From Ianthella basta (taxonomy: Eukaryota; Porifera; Demospongiae; Verongiida; Ianthellidae), in the NCBI GenBank assembly GCA_964019415.1, contig OZ025888.1:1575383-1639382 (forward strand): a stretch of 64,000 nt of DNA, in the 5' to 3' direction. The notes beneath the pieces were generated by a model, which saw nothing but the letters and a program-made list of their open reading frames with translations, was not told where the DNA came from and did not search any database. The position numbers were made by a program, and so were the translations under genes. Positions 24,111 through 64,000 of this stretch are shown here, piece after piece (position 1 is the stretch's first letter; each line of letters begins with the position of its first letter).

Positions 24111-24950
24111 TTATGGTAGAATATGTGGTGATTGCTGATGTGCAATATAATAACATTTCTGCATTGAATGAAATTCCTTTCTCTCATTATGCATACAACG
24201 TGAAAATCCATGAGCCTTTTCTAACCACTTGCTTTGTGTTTAGCATGCAAGTTAGCATAATAATGGGAGTGATGTATGGGCTCAGTATTGGGATTAAATA
24301 CAGTGTAATGCAGCTATACACCTGCAGTATAAAGCCTACAAGCAGGGAGATCTCATTCATATGTATACATACATATACATGACATTGTGTACACATACAA
24401 ATGTATGTATATATGTCACTCTACAGGGTTGGGGGAAGGTTGGCTCATTTGCTCAAGCCATTCGGAATGCCAAGGCATCGTTTAAACAATACTAGCTAGC
24501 TACCCACCCCTGAATCTTGATGGTGTAGCTACACAACAGGCAGGATTTTAGCAAGCCAGGATAGAAGAAAGGGGAAGGGAGCCGGTACATAGCTCAATTT
24601 TGTGGTCCTAGGAAAATTATAGGTTTTAGGCCCTTCTAATTTGATTCTGGTGCACTCTGTGAGGTCCAAAGCAGCTTTCTGTCACACATTAACTGCACGT
24701 TAATGTGAAATTTTAACTGCAAGTGGCAAACATTGGGGGATAGGGTGGAAGCTTAAATGTTTGTAGGGAAGCTTCCCTCCCCCATTTTCATGCCCTTCAG
24801 GGCTACAATTTTTTTTGCAAATTGTAAAGAATTTAAGCTTAGAAAAACCTAGGTGCTAAACAAACATCCAAAACGTTCTAAGATAATGGAGAACGACCCA
24901 GAAAGTGTCCTCCTAGTATATAGGGCACCCTTCTATTCAATCTTTTCGAG
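24111..24950. other. Spacer right of the Helitron
   Basis: AT-rich sequence with TATATGCATACATA-type low complexity near 24,355-24,410. No exon or known element was recognised. Confidence 0.45.
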
Positions 24951-24954
24951 TTAT

Positions 24955-25027
24955 CCTTGGTTTTACCCTTCTTCCGTCGCGGCGGCAGCCATATTGTTCT
25001 CTAATCACGTCATAGTTCATCAACAAA
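24955..25027 (+). promoter_or_regulatory. CpG-rich putative promoter
   Basis: The run TTCCGTCGCGGCGGCAGCCA and a TCACGTCAT motif stand out against the AT-rich background just before an ATG in good context (ACAAAATGGCG). This fits a housekeeping-type promoter, but there is no expression evidence. Confidence 0.35.
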
Positions 25028-25346
25028 ATGGCGACGTCGATCTCTCGCAACTTAGTTGTGCCCGCAACTCGCTTGAATACTAGCCAATTGCCAAAGTGGT
25101 TACTCACTGCAATTGGAGGTAGTTAAATTCTTCATTTCAGGATCTCTTTGGTAACTAATAGTAAGTTTCTGATGGCTAACATTAAGTTCAGCTCTATCTG
25201 ACAATTTCCTAGTTGCTGGCTCCCAAAACTTTGATGCGGCCATGGCCGGAACGTGGCCGGAGCGATTCCCCCCGGACCTGCTCTACACATTAATTATTCA
25301 AAGTTTAACAGTTTTGCTTTTTGCATCAAATCAAGATACGTGGTAG
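25028..25346 (+). CDS. Candidate two-exon small gene, 74 aa, membrane-segment C-terminus
   Basis: Exon 1 (25028-25118) encodes MATSISRNLVVPATRLNTSQ and LPKWLLTAIG, ending GGAG|GTAGTT. Exon 2 (25213-25346, acceptor TTTCCTAG) continues in frame with AGSQNFDAAMAGTWPERFPP and DLLYTLIIQSLTVLLFASNQ and stops at TAG. The intron would be 94 bp. The N-terminus is basic and Ser/Thr-rich, like a mitochondrial presequence, and the end holds one hydrophobic segment. No family was recognised. The CpG-rich upstream, start context and frame-preserving splice argue for a gene; the small size argues caution. A different downstream exon structure is possible. Confidence 0.35.
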
Positions 25347-26170
25347 ACACTGCTACGAATACAGTTCCCATTGCTGCAATCAAATTACCTCAAAATATAG
25401 CAGAAACAGCTTTATGTTGAAGCTTACAGCCTAATGTTCTACTTCCATAGTTTAGACATAATGTATATCAGTAACATACTGATTGCATGCAGGCAGTAGT
25501 CTCTATATTTATATTTGTGGGGATCCCAGTATTACAATAGTAAAAGGTATGTAAGTAAAGGGTATGGTGGATTTTGGCATCTTGTTACTACCATTAATGC
25601 CATTATTCAAACTATGGTGCAAAGGGGAGAAGGGGACATCAGATAAGGCTGCCAAGTATTGAGGTCAGGGTGGCAGCCGTGCATGCATGGCCAGGGCTTA
25701 TCCTGCAATAACTAGCCACTTCCTTGCAGACTACCAATGTAAGGCTGTTTCACATGCTTGACCGCACAGTGAGGCTTGGTGATTCATATATACCCATGTT
25801 CACAGTACTGGCCTGCCTGCCAAGAGTTATATAATGCATTGTGCACTGCTGTAAAATTGAATGAATAGAAATAGGTACTCACTGTCGTTATAAAGTGTAA
25901 AATCAGTCCCCATGGCTCTTCCTGTACGTAGCATTGAATTAAAGTAAATTGTGTCCCTGCTACATTCGAATATGCACATGTACATGTACAATTCAGTCAA
26001 GTTCAGAGGACAATATGATCACATCTCTCATTGTCTGCAGAATGAGATGAGCAAAAGCATACTGTACAATTATAAACACACATTACATAAATCACCCCCG
26101 TGTACACACCATACACATACGAATTATACACTTGCACACACATACACACACCTGTACATGCACGTACACA
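25347..26170. other. Spacer without recognised genes
   Basis: AT-rich. A stretch at about 25,555-25,610 (GGTATGGTGGATTTTGGCAT) resembles one at about 23,240-23,290 (GGCATGGTGGATTCTGGCAC), suggesting another low-copy dispersed repeat. Confidence 0.4.
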
Positions 26171-27778
<1,608 letters not shown>

Positions 27779-27921
27779 TTACAATGCATCCATCTTGATA
27801 GTTGCCTTCTGTGCTCTCTTCCTCTTTACCAGAATGACAGCTCCCACCAGCACAGCTACCACAATAACAACGAGTATTACTACCCCAGTCACTGACAGAG
27901 CAGCTGTAAGCACTGTTGAAC
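27779..27921 (-). CDS. Gene C membrane-span exon ending MDAL
   Basis: After TAG|GT the frame reads STVLTAALSVTGVVILVVIV, VAVLVGAVIL, a basic stop-transfer VKRKRAQK, and ends ATIKMDAL before TAA. The layout (single hydrophobic span, then about 16 cytosolic residues) and the last four residues are the same as in gene B. The reading frame is intact despite decay elsewhere in gene C. Confidence 0.65.
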
Positions 27922-29236
27922 CTATGTATGTACCAAAGAGCATGTATGCACATGAAGTGTGGAGTAAAGAGGATTACAAGTTTGATTGCAAACACTGTAG
28001 TAAGTCATGGACAATGTTGAAGTGTGTTTATGGCAATAGTGTTTCTGAGAACATGCATGCAGAAACAGTTTAGGCAGAAGAGGATGGATAAGGACATAAA
28101 TTTGTATGCTACAATAGTTCTTTCCTACAGTCTTGTCAATGCACATGCATACAATACTATGCCTTCCTCAGTCTCAGGCGATTCCACAGTGACACGGACA
28201 GCCTCACTAAATGCACCCTGGTAGTTGTCTGCATTCACCCCGGCACACTACACAAAGGAGGAATTGCATAGCATAAAGTCAGATTTGAACATTGCAGAAA
28301 ATGGAAGACTTAGTACTATATTATACCTTCTAAACAGTCATCATTCCTTATGCAGCAACCACTTCATTATTTGACGTCATTATAGAGTGGAAACAAAAAA
28401 AGACTAACATGCATGACCGACCAATATTTATGTAATTTTACACTTTGCAGATAAGTTTTAGGACAACGTCGAAAATGAGCATTAACCACATTGTTGAGTG
28501 GATGAAACAATCCCCATCACAGCAGCACAGAGGTGACAAACAATCTTTGCTGGCTGTGTTCTTGTCTCATACTATCACTCAACCTCCTAGCAACTGACGA
28601 AATATTTATATACAAGATTTCCTGCCTGAGATGAATAGTCCATTGACAGATATTGATGAAGCATCATGGATATCCTTCATGACACTTGAATATGCGGTCT
28701 TGCCTGACAAATTAGAATTACAATTCATCTGATGGCATGCAGTGGTTTGAATGGAAGTGGTGAAGAGGATCATACGAAAGTGATTTATACACCTCTTCCT
28801 CGCTGACTGTGTACCGATACTATAGAATTCTTCTTGACATCAAATTTTGCATTATAATTATAATGTTAAAGTATGTAGGAGGAAATTAACTACACATACA
28901 CGCAGGCAGACCTGCATGGAATTAACAGTTACTGTGACAGTATCTGCACTTCGTATTCCCCTGCTTCAGCAGGGACATCAGCTGTCTTAGATGGCTTCAT
29001 CCTGACCTGTGAGGTGAGCCCAGTGATGACAGATGTGTAGTTACAGACATACTCAACTACAACATCCTGAGGTCCAAGGTTACTAATGGTGAACCCATCA
29101 ATAGCACTTCCCGCAGTGACACTGGGAGGAGGTGGTGGGTTAGGAGCTGGATCAGAGTTAGAGGAAAGGGCAAAGGATATCTAGCTTATTCGAATACAGC
29201 TAAACATCAAACTTCATTTTTCTCACTAGTTCTTAC

Positions 29237-30655
29237 CTGCAATAGCTGTGACAAAGGGTAGAGTTTCACTCTGTAAGGCTCCATTCAGGTCTCGCAGGCA
29301 GTACCTGTGGTATGCCACCACCCTCAGAACACACTGTGAGGGAGCAGGGAGGCTAGTGAGAGTGTAGGTGAGTCCTTCAATGTTCTCAGCCACCAGGTTG
29401 TAGTTGCTCTCACTACCACACTGGCTGTAGAGGGCATATCTTATATCAGCCAACAGTGGGTCATCAGTCTGAGCTTGCCAGGTGATAGTGGTTGATCCGG
29501 GTAGGATCACAGGGGTGGTTTGTACTTGAGGGCCAGTGTGTGGGCACCCTGCAGTGGGGGGGGGGGGGGGTGCAGAAAGAGGGTTGAGAGGTGACAGAAA
29601 TTACCACATGGTTAGGCACACATGGTTTAAGTTGAAGGAAAAGCCAAGATTGCCATACAAGGCACGGGCAGCTAATAAACATCATCAGTTGTGCCATCAC
29701 TTCAGCTGGAGTCCGGCCCCTTTTATGCTTTGATCTGGAAATGAGTAGTATCCGCCTTATATACCAACAATGACAGACCTGACAGGGCCACCCTACATAC
29801 AGTAGTACCCTTAAAATGTGGGTGGCTGCTCACTTGGGACTTCACTTGCCCATACACTTTTGCTGCTACCCACGTGTCCCTATAGCCAGCTCTGATCCCA
29901 GGGCTATCACTGCTGAGGCTGAGTACAGGAAGCTTTCCACATAGGTGGCAACACTGCTCACCCCAATAACCACGGAAACTTCAGGCCCAATTGGCCTAAA
30001 CAGACTACAGCTACTTCAAGACATCGGCCGAAGCCGACAAAAGTCAGGCAACCTGGCTTCCACTTTCCCACTTGTTTGACACATTTCCGTTGTGGTTCAG
30101 CAGCTAGGAGAACACAATCTCAGTCCTTGGCACCCTCAGGGAGCCTGCCACATCTCCTTCCCCTTAACAACTAGGATATATGACCATGATTGTCTTATTG
30201 CTTTAATGTACTGGATAGGATACATGTGGATTATTGTATTTATGTTATGCAAAAAAACAAAAATGTTACATAATATGTATAGAAGTATAAGCATAGAAGG
30301 GCGGGTGATATGCCAAATAGCGGGTCAAGACCGAGGGCATATAGATATCATCCAATTAATATATAATTAGCTAACTCACTCTGAAGAGTTGTGAAGGTGA
30401 AGCTGACAGATTCCTGTGCACACAGTGTGCTGTCAGTGAAGGCAGTGATGGTCACTGTGTACTCAGTCGCTGCCTCCAGACCAGAAAGGATAGCATGTGT
30501 GTCTGTTGTATCTCCCACAGCAGATGACCCATTCTGCCAGTCAATGCGGTACATGAAGGACCACTGGTCTGGGGTTGATGGTGGATTCCACAGCAGGTCC
30601 ACATTGGGAGGAACTAGGCTAGACACTATGATATTCTCTGGAGAACCTGGACAAT
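29237..30655 (-). CDS. Gene C FN3 pair
   Basis: Two FN3 exons: 30,380-30,655 (DCPGSPENI, PPNVDLLWNPPSTPDQWSFM, GLEAATEYTVTITAF) and 29,237-29,548 ([50 protein letters not shown]). Both are open and phase 1-1. A run of about 14 G (29,557-29,571) lies on the intron side of the second acceptor and may disturb splicing. Confidence 0.65.
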
Positions 30656-30799
30656 CTATGGCACAGCAGAGGGTCGAATGCACAATTCATGTACTAACAG
30701 ATTTAAAATTCATTCCGTTACTTAATTTCATGCCTCATTGAATTATCATAATAATCATGATAGCAGAGGTGAAAAAGCTCAGTGGACAATCTAACTCAC

Positions 30800-30973
30800 C
30801 AACACATGGCAGTGATGGATCTGATTCATCAACTCTCCCAGTACCATCAGTGATTTTCCCAGTGCTATCTATGCAATGACACACCCTGACCACACCCCCA
30901 GGTGAGGAGCTCATTGCAGGACAAGGTTGACAGGCATCTGGAGTTCCCCCAACGTACTCATTGACTGGACACA
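30800..30973 (-). CDS. Gene C Cys-rich exon with a 7-residue insertion
   Basis: The exon encodes TVCPVNEYVGGTPDACQPCP and later SLPCVG like its relatives, but is 174 nt instead of 153. The extra 21 nt give STGKITD next to DGTGRV and look like a small tandem duplication. Phase 1-1 and both splice sites are kept. Confidence 0.65.
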
Positions 30974-31054
30974 CTGTACATTGCAAGTAGGAAGCGTTAT
31001 TAGATGTAGGCCAGGTGGACAGAGTGAGCCCAATGCAAATACAAGAACAAACAA

Positions 31055-32940
31055 TACATATCAATCAATCAATCAATCATTATTATTAGAGTGCACCGCA
31101 CCAAATGGTACTAGGACACAAAAGGTCCAATGCAGCACTAGAACACAAGAATCGCTACAGGGGATAGTTCCACAGGAGAAAAATTTAAAGAACAGAGTTG
31201 GGGACGTGAACAAGAAAGCATGTGCTTATACAACAAAACGGGCACACCACATAGAGCTAAGATGCTTTAGAATCCTAGGATCAGCGCATGCTAGGGACAA
31301 TACAATAGCAGTCTGTTCACTACGACTCTGCTCTTCAAATCTGACCCAACGGTTGGCTTTTGTCATCAGAGGTTGCCTGAGGTGGTCCCAGGCAGGGCAT
31401 TGTATCAGCCAGAGGCAGACGTGCTCCACCTCTTGACACTGGCATTCCCTGCATACTCTCTCCTCCCTGTCCACTCCTTGCCACCTTCCAACCTCTATCT
31501 GAAATGGTGCTGTTCCCCCTCTCAACTTCATCAACATTGTCCTCTCTTTCTTCCTCTTCACCACTGCGCAGCTTGATTCCCATTCAAGGTTTACAATTTC
31601 TTTCATCATCCTCAGCTTTCGTCTCTCCTCAACTTCCTTCATCAGCATGCTCCTCGCCTTTCTCCATGCAGCACAAGATAACATAGCTCCAATCTCTAAA
31701 TCAGTTAGGTTCGCAATTGCATCTCCTCCCACACTCTGCCACTCAAAGTCACCCATGCACTTAGCCATGTTCTTTATCCAACCCCCCTTGCCACACTCCA
31801 CTGCCTGTCTTGTTATCTTCTTCAGTAACCTCCCCTCATACAACCTACTCGTCATCACTTTCAACCAGAATTTCACACAGCGCATCTTTGCCTCCCACAC
31901 AACAGGTAGTGAGTTGATTTCTAGCAATAAAGATAACTTGGGGTGAAGTGTGCCCACTCCAAAAACATTCTGAGAGCACGCAACTGGACTTGCTCAATGG
32001 GTACCAAGTCCCACACCTCTGCACCATACATCATGGTAGACTCCACTAGAGATTCTATCAGCTTCCTGAAAATCCCAACTGTAACATCATCCATCTCTGC
32101 TCGACATCTCTGAAAACAAGCAAGCTCTTCTTCCTGCTTCTGCTTTGTCCTCCATCATCTCTTTCAGCTCCAGAAACTCATCCACAACACATCCTAAGTA
32201 CTTGTATGAAGAGACCATCGGAATTGTCTCTCCATCCAACTTATATGTTACACGACATCTTTCTGCCTTCTCACTGCGGATGTGCATGATCCCAGACTTC
32301 GCCACATTTACATTCACTCCCCACTCCTTACACCACTCCACAAGTACATCCAAACTCTTCTTCAGCCCCAATGCCTCTGAGGCTACCAAGCACGTATCAT
32401 CTGCAAACAGCAGACCAGGAATGGTCTCACCACCACATTCAACTCCACATTTCTCCTCCTTCAACCTCTTAACAACACCGTTGATGTACAACGAGAAGAG
32501 CAGTGGGGATAAGACACATCCCTGTCGTAGACCAGAGTTCACCTCAAAATCTCCACTGACCTGACCTTCCACTTTCACTCTGCACACACTTCCTTCATAC
32601 AGAGCCTGTATAAATCGCAGACACCTGCTCTTCACAGAGATTAATCACTGGGAATATTACACCAACCAGCCTCCTACACCAATGGTGTCTCAGGAGGCTG
32701 GTTGGTGTAATATTCCCAGTGATTAATCTCTATCAACCAAACCTCAGCAGTGGACCAACTGCTACAAACTGTCCACCTGCTCTTCACACCCACACTCTGC
32801 AGACAAGACCACAACTTCTCCCGATTCACCTTGTCATAGGCCTTAGCAAAGTCAATGAATGCTACTAGCATACCGTCAGGTTTCCTAACCAACTCTGTTT
32901 GACCTAATAACACCAGAGACAGTAGTTGGTCCCTACATTA
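31055..32940 (-). mobile_element. LINE (non-LTR retrotransposon), 5'-truncated, inserted in gene C
   Basis: Minus-strand reverse transcriptase blocks in order: FIDFAKAYDKVNREKLW (32,674-32,913 frame), LRQGCVLSPLLFSLYINGV and GLLFADDTCLVA with the FADD catalytic motif (32,087-32,635), then YKYLGC. A further frame at 31,226-31,957 carries a C-terminal Cys/His cluster CRECQCQEVEHVCL..CPAW typical of LINE tails. The 3' end is a (TGAT)n-type tail at about 31,060-31,080. Frames are interrupted between the blocks, endonuclease and ORF1 are absent, so the copy is dead. CR1/Jockey-like affinity is suggested by the RT blocks but not settled. The insertion removed part of the FN3 exon. Confidence 0.85.
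32636..32793. mobile_element. Hairpin insertion inside the LINE, flanked by 15-bp direct repeats
   Basis: Arms of 40 bp pair perfectly (32636-32675 starting AGAGATTAATCACTGGGAAT, and 32692-32731), with a 16-nt loop that is itself partly palindromic (ACACCAATGGTGT). CACCTGCTCTTCACA occurs both just before the hairpin (about 32,622-32,636) and about 157 bp later (about 32,782-32,796). The insert separates the YDKV and LRQG blocks of the reverse transcriptase. Confidence 0.7.
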
Positions 32941-33354
32941 TCAATCTGTTGGAAGGTGGTCTCTTCTCCACACTGACTACAGAGTGCATATCTAATCCCT
33001 GTCACTAGAGGATCACCGGAGCCAGCAGCTGTCCAGTTCACCCTGACTTGACTGGGCAGCACCGTTGGTGGTCCATAGAATACTGGTGGAGGGCTGGGGC
33101 ATCCTACAGATTAGGGCAATAAGATACATGTTTGTACAATATCATGTTAAAAACTGCTTAATATTATGACCATTTGTGCTATTGGGTCTGATGTCTGTGG
33201 CCAATGTAAGATCACATGCATATATTGGGATATGTGCTTGTTCTTGCACCTCATTCTTTACTTAAGTGTGGACCTATAAAAAGCCAAACAGCGATTACTT
33301 TTATAATGACACCTGTTCAGTAACAAAGGCTTGAGTTAAGCGTGAACTGCACAT

Positions 33355-33590
33355 GTTTCCGAGCAGCTTCACACCCGGTCTCTTTCGCGGAGCAGCTTCG
33401 CACCTGGTCTCTTTCGCGGAGCAGCTTCGCATCTGGTCTCTTTAGCGGAGCAGCTTGGTACTTCCATGACCCATTTCCAATCAACTTTGCACTCGGTCTC
33501 TTCCTGAACAGCCCCGCACATGGCCTCTTTCCGAATGGCCCACACTTGGCCTCTTTCCGAATAACTCCGTACTTGGCATCTTTTTGTATG
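33355..33590 (+). repeat. 29-bp minisatellite
   Basis: The unit is GAGCAGCTTCGCACCTGGTC plus TCTTTCGCG. Three units are clear and four more are degenerate (GCACATGGCCTCTTTCCGAA type). Because 29 is not a multiple of three, the open frame across it cycles through all phases and is not a gene. Confidence 0.8.
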
Positions 33591-34260
33591 TCTGTTTAAC
33601 AGTTACCTCTAGCAAGCACGAAGCTTTTTAATAGAGTTCTGGCCGCGACCGGTGGACTGTCAGCTACCATTACAATTTTGGACGCTGGTCCAATGGACGA
33701 CGCCGGTTTCGGACGTCGACCTACACCAACCGCAACTTCAAGCCTGGCATTAAATTGGTTGGCTTCGTACCCAGGCCATCTGTGGGCATGGGTATATACG
33801 TATACGACAGGCATTGGTTGGAGGTACCCTAAGGGTAGGAGTTGCTGCATGGGGTGAGGGCCTCGACTCCGTTATCAGCATGCCTACGAAAATTAATACT
33901 AGCTAATATAACCCTATCTGACATAGCTATATAATCACAAGTATGGTACAATCATGACTATACTATATGTCTGTCATGCCTATGACATTGATAGCTATGT
34001 AGTAGAAGTTTGTAACAACTATATCTAATTACAGTTATTCCTGAAGCATCGAGTCACACTACATAGAGAACACAATGTTTCACACTTATAGTCTACAATA
34101 ATATTATACTGTATTTCAGTGTCTGCCCTATCGATATCTGTAACTATCACACTACATTTCTATACATTAGGCCACACTGTGTTCCACACTACAGCTCTAT
34201 ACAGTGTATTCTACATGTTTGCTATATGCGTAACCTATAGAGTTCACAATCTATTGAAAG

Positions 34261-34266
34261 TTTATT
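34261..34266 (-). promoter_or_regulatory. Polyadenylation signal AATAAA of gene B
   Basis: AATAAA lies 12 nt past the gene B stop on the minus strand (TAAAGTGGATAATCAATAAA). The 3' UTR would be very short, and transcription should end before gene C unless it is read through. Confidence 0.6.
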
Positions 34267-34277
34267 GATTATCCACT

Positions 34278-63600
<29,323 letters not shown>

Positions 63601-64000
63601 CTGAGTGTGACAGAGAACAATTGCTGTGTTATACTGATTTAGAAGTACACTAGGCAAATTTCACAGTGAAATTCTGAAAGACAGTTAGAGAGAAAATTTG
63701 AAGTGCTGAGCAGAGCCTAGCCTCATACCCAGGCACTAATTATCCGCAGTTGGCCTGAAACACTATGACCTCAATTCTTCCCACCCATTGCTCCTCAGTC
63801 ATCATGTACTTTCATGCAGACTATCTGTGACAATCATCCAGTGCAGCGCTCATCTACTTACAATATTTCATTTTAGCTTCTAATTATCTTCAGCTCGATC
63901 AACAAGATAACTGCAAATGGGCAGCAGAAGACTACAAGTGACTGGATCTAGCAAGAAGCTGAAATTATTCTGAGTACTATTATGAGTAATTTATCATATT

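Larger units (their letters stand above)
27779..33103 (-). pseudogene. Gene C: duplicated 3' end of gene B (FN3, Cys-rich, FN3, FN3, FN3-like, membrane exon), probably decayed
   Basis: Seven exons correspond one to one with the last seven of gene B: FN3 fragment about 32,940-33,103; Cys-rich 30,800-30,973; FN3 30,380-30,655; FN3 29,237-29,548; FN3-like first half about 28,957-29,156; second half 28,163-28,247; membrane exon 27,779-27,921. There is no upstream start or signal exon. The first FN3 exon is cut off by a LINE, and its 3' half is missing. The donor after the FN3-like half, CAG|GTGAGG in gene B, is CAGATACTG here, and reading through meets TAA at 28,931-28,929. The next donor is GAAG|GCATAG instead of GAAG|GTACTG. 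Middle exons and the membrane exon keep clean frames. It is either a decaying duplicate or an alternative 3' cassette spliced from gene B. Confidence 0.7.
33104..34277. other. Spacer between gene C and gene B
   Basis: Apart from a minisatellite and the gene B polyadenylation signal nothing was recognised. A short GC-richer piece (33,640-33,740, GGACGCTGGTCCAATGGACG) shows no splice-linked frame. Confidence 0.45.

Noticed and set aside
30927-31436. Plus-strand frame of 169 codons
   Set aside because: It runs opposite the gene C Cys-rich exon and the LINE tail. No domain, mixed origin.
31055-32940. Reverse transcriptase taken as part of an LTR element
   Set aside because: RT block style, Cys/His C-terminus and a simple-repeat 3' tail fit a LINE. 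No LTRs, protease or integrase are seen.
33342-33599. Open frame of 85 codons
   Set aside because: It spans a 29-bp minisatellite whose unit is not a multiple of three, so the frame has no constant peptide repeat.

Overview
The window is animal nuclear DNA: AT-rich, intron-rich, full of (CA)n runs, foldback elements and small DNA transposons. Its clear coding content is one family of modular extracellular proteins, all on the minus strand. Intron size, domain mix (Eph-type Cys-rich modules, FN3, VWD/C8/TIL) and the many MITE-like repeats suggest a basal metazoan, most likely a demosponge. That assignment is an inference from style, not a database match.

Three related genes lie head to tail on the minus strand. 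Gene B (63,600 to 34,278, first four exons expected beyond the right edge) shows 48 exons with about 3,940 codons: an N-terminal SHFRG-type module, twelve Eph-receptor-like Cys-rich modules, 23 FN3 domains, a VWD-C8-TIL-VWD-C8-TIL cassette, a membrane span and a short tail ending MDAL. Gene C (33,103 to 27,779) is a duplicate of the last seven exons of B. It is cut by a LINE and has weakened splice sites, so it is a pseudogene or an alternative 3' end. Gene A (9,626 to <281) is a paralog of the start of B and supplies the signal-peptide exon. It runs off the left edge.

Layout: 1-9.7 kb, 5' part of gene A; 9.7-27.7 kb, a gene-poor spacer with a tandem repeat field (11.7-15.5 kb), a palindromic MITE, a Helitron (23.3-24.1 kb), a tentative small plus-strand gene (25.0-25.3 kb) and microsatellites; 27.8-33.1 kb, gene C plus LINE; 33.1-34.3 kb, spacer with a minisatellite; 34.3-64 kb, gene B. 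Inside B a 2.7-kb block of six exons is repeated four times (37.4-47.9 kb) together with its introns and an intronic MITE. The regions 0.28-8.1 kb and 54.9-64 kb are large paralogous segments that differ by several datable insertions.

The modules follow the Eph-receptor ectodomain order (Cys-rich, FN3, FN3), every module exon is phase 1-1, and no kinase is attached. The picture is a fast-evolving family of giant cell-surface or matrix proteins growing by in-frame exon-block duplication. A role in adhesion or self/non-self recognition is a reasonable but untested guess. Exon coordinates were read by hand from splice sites and frame, and a few may be off by a base.
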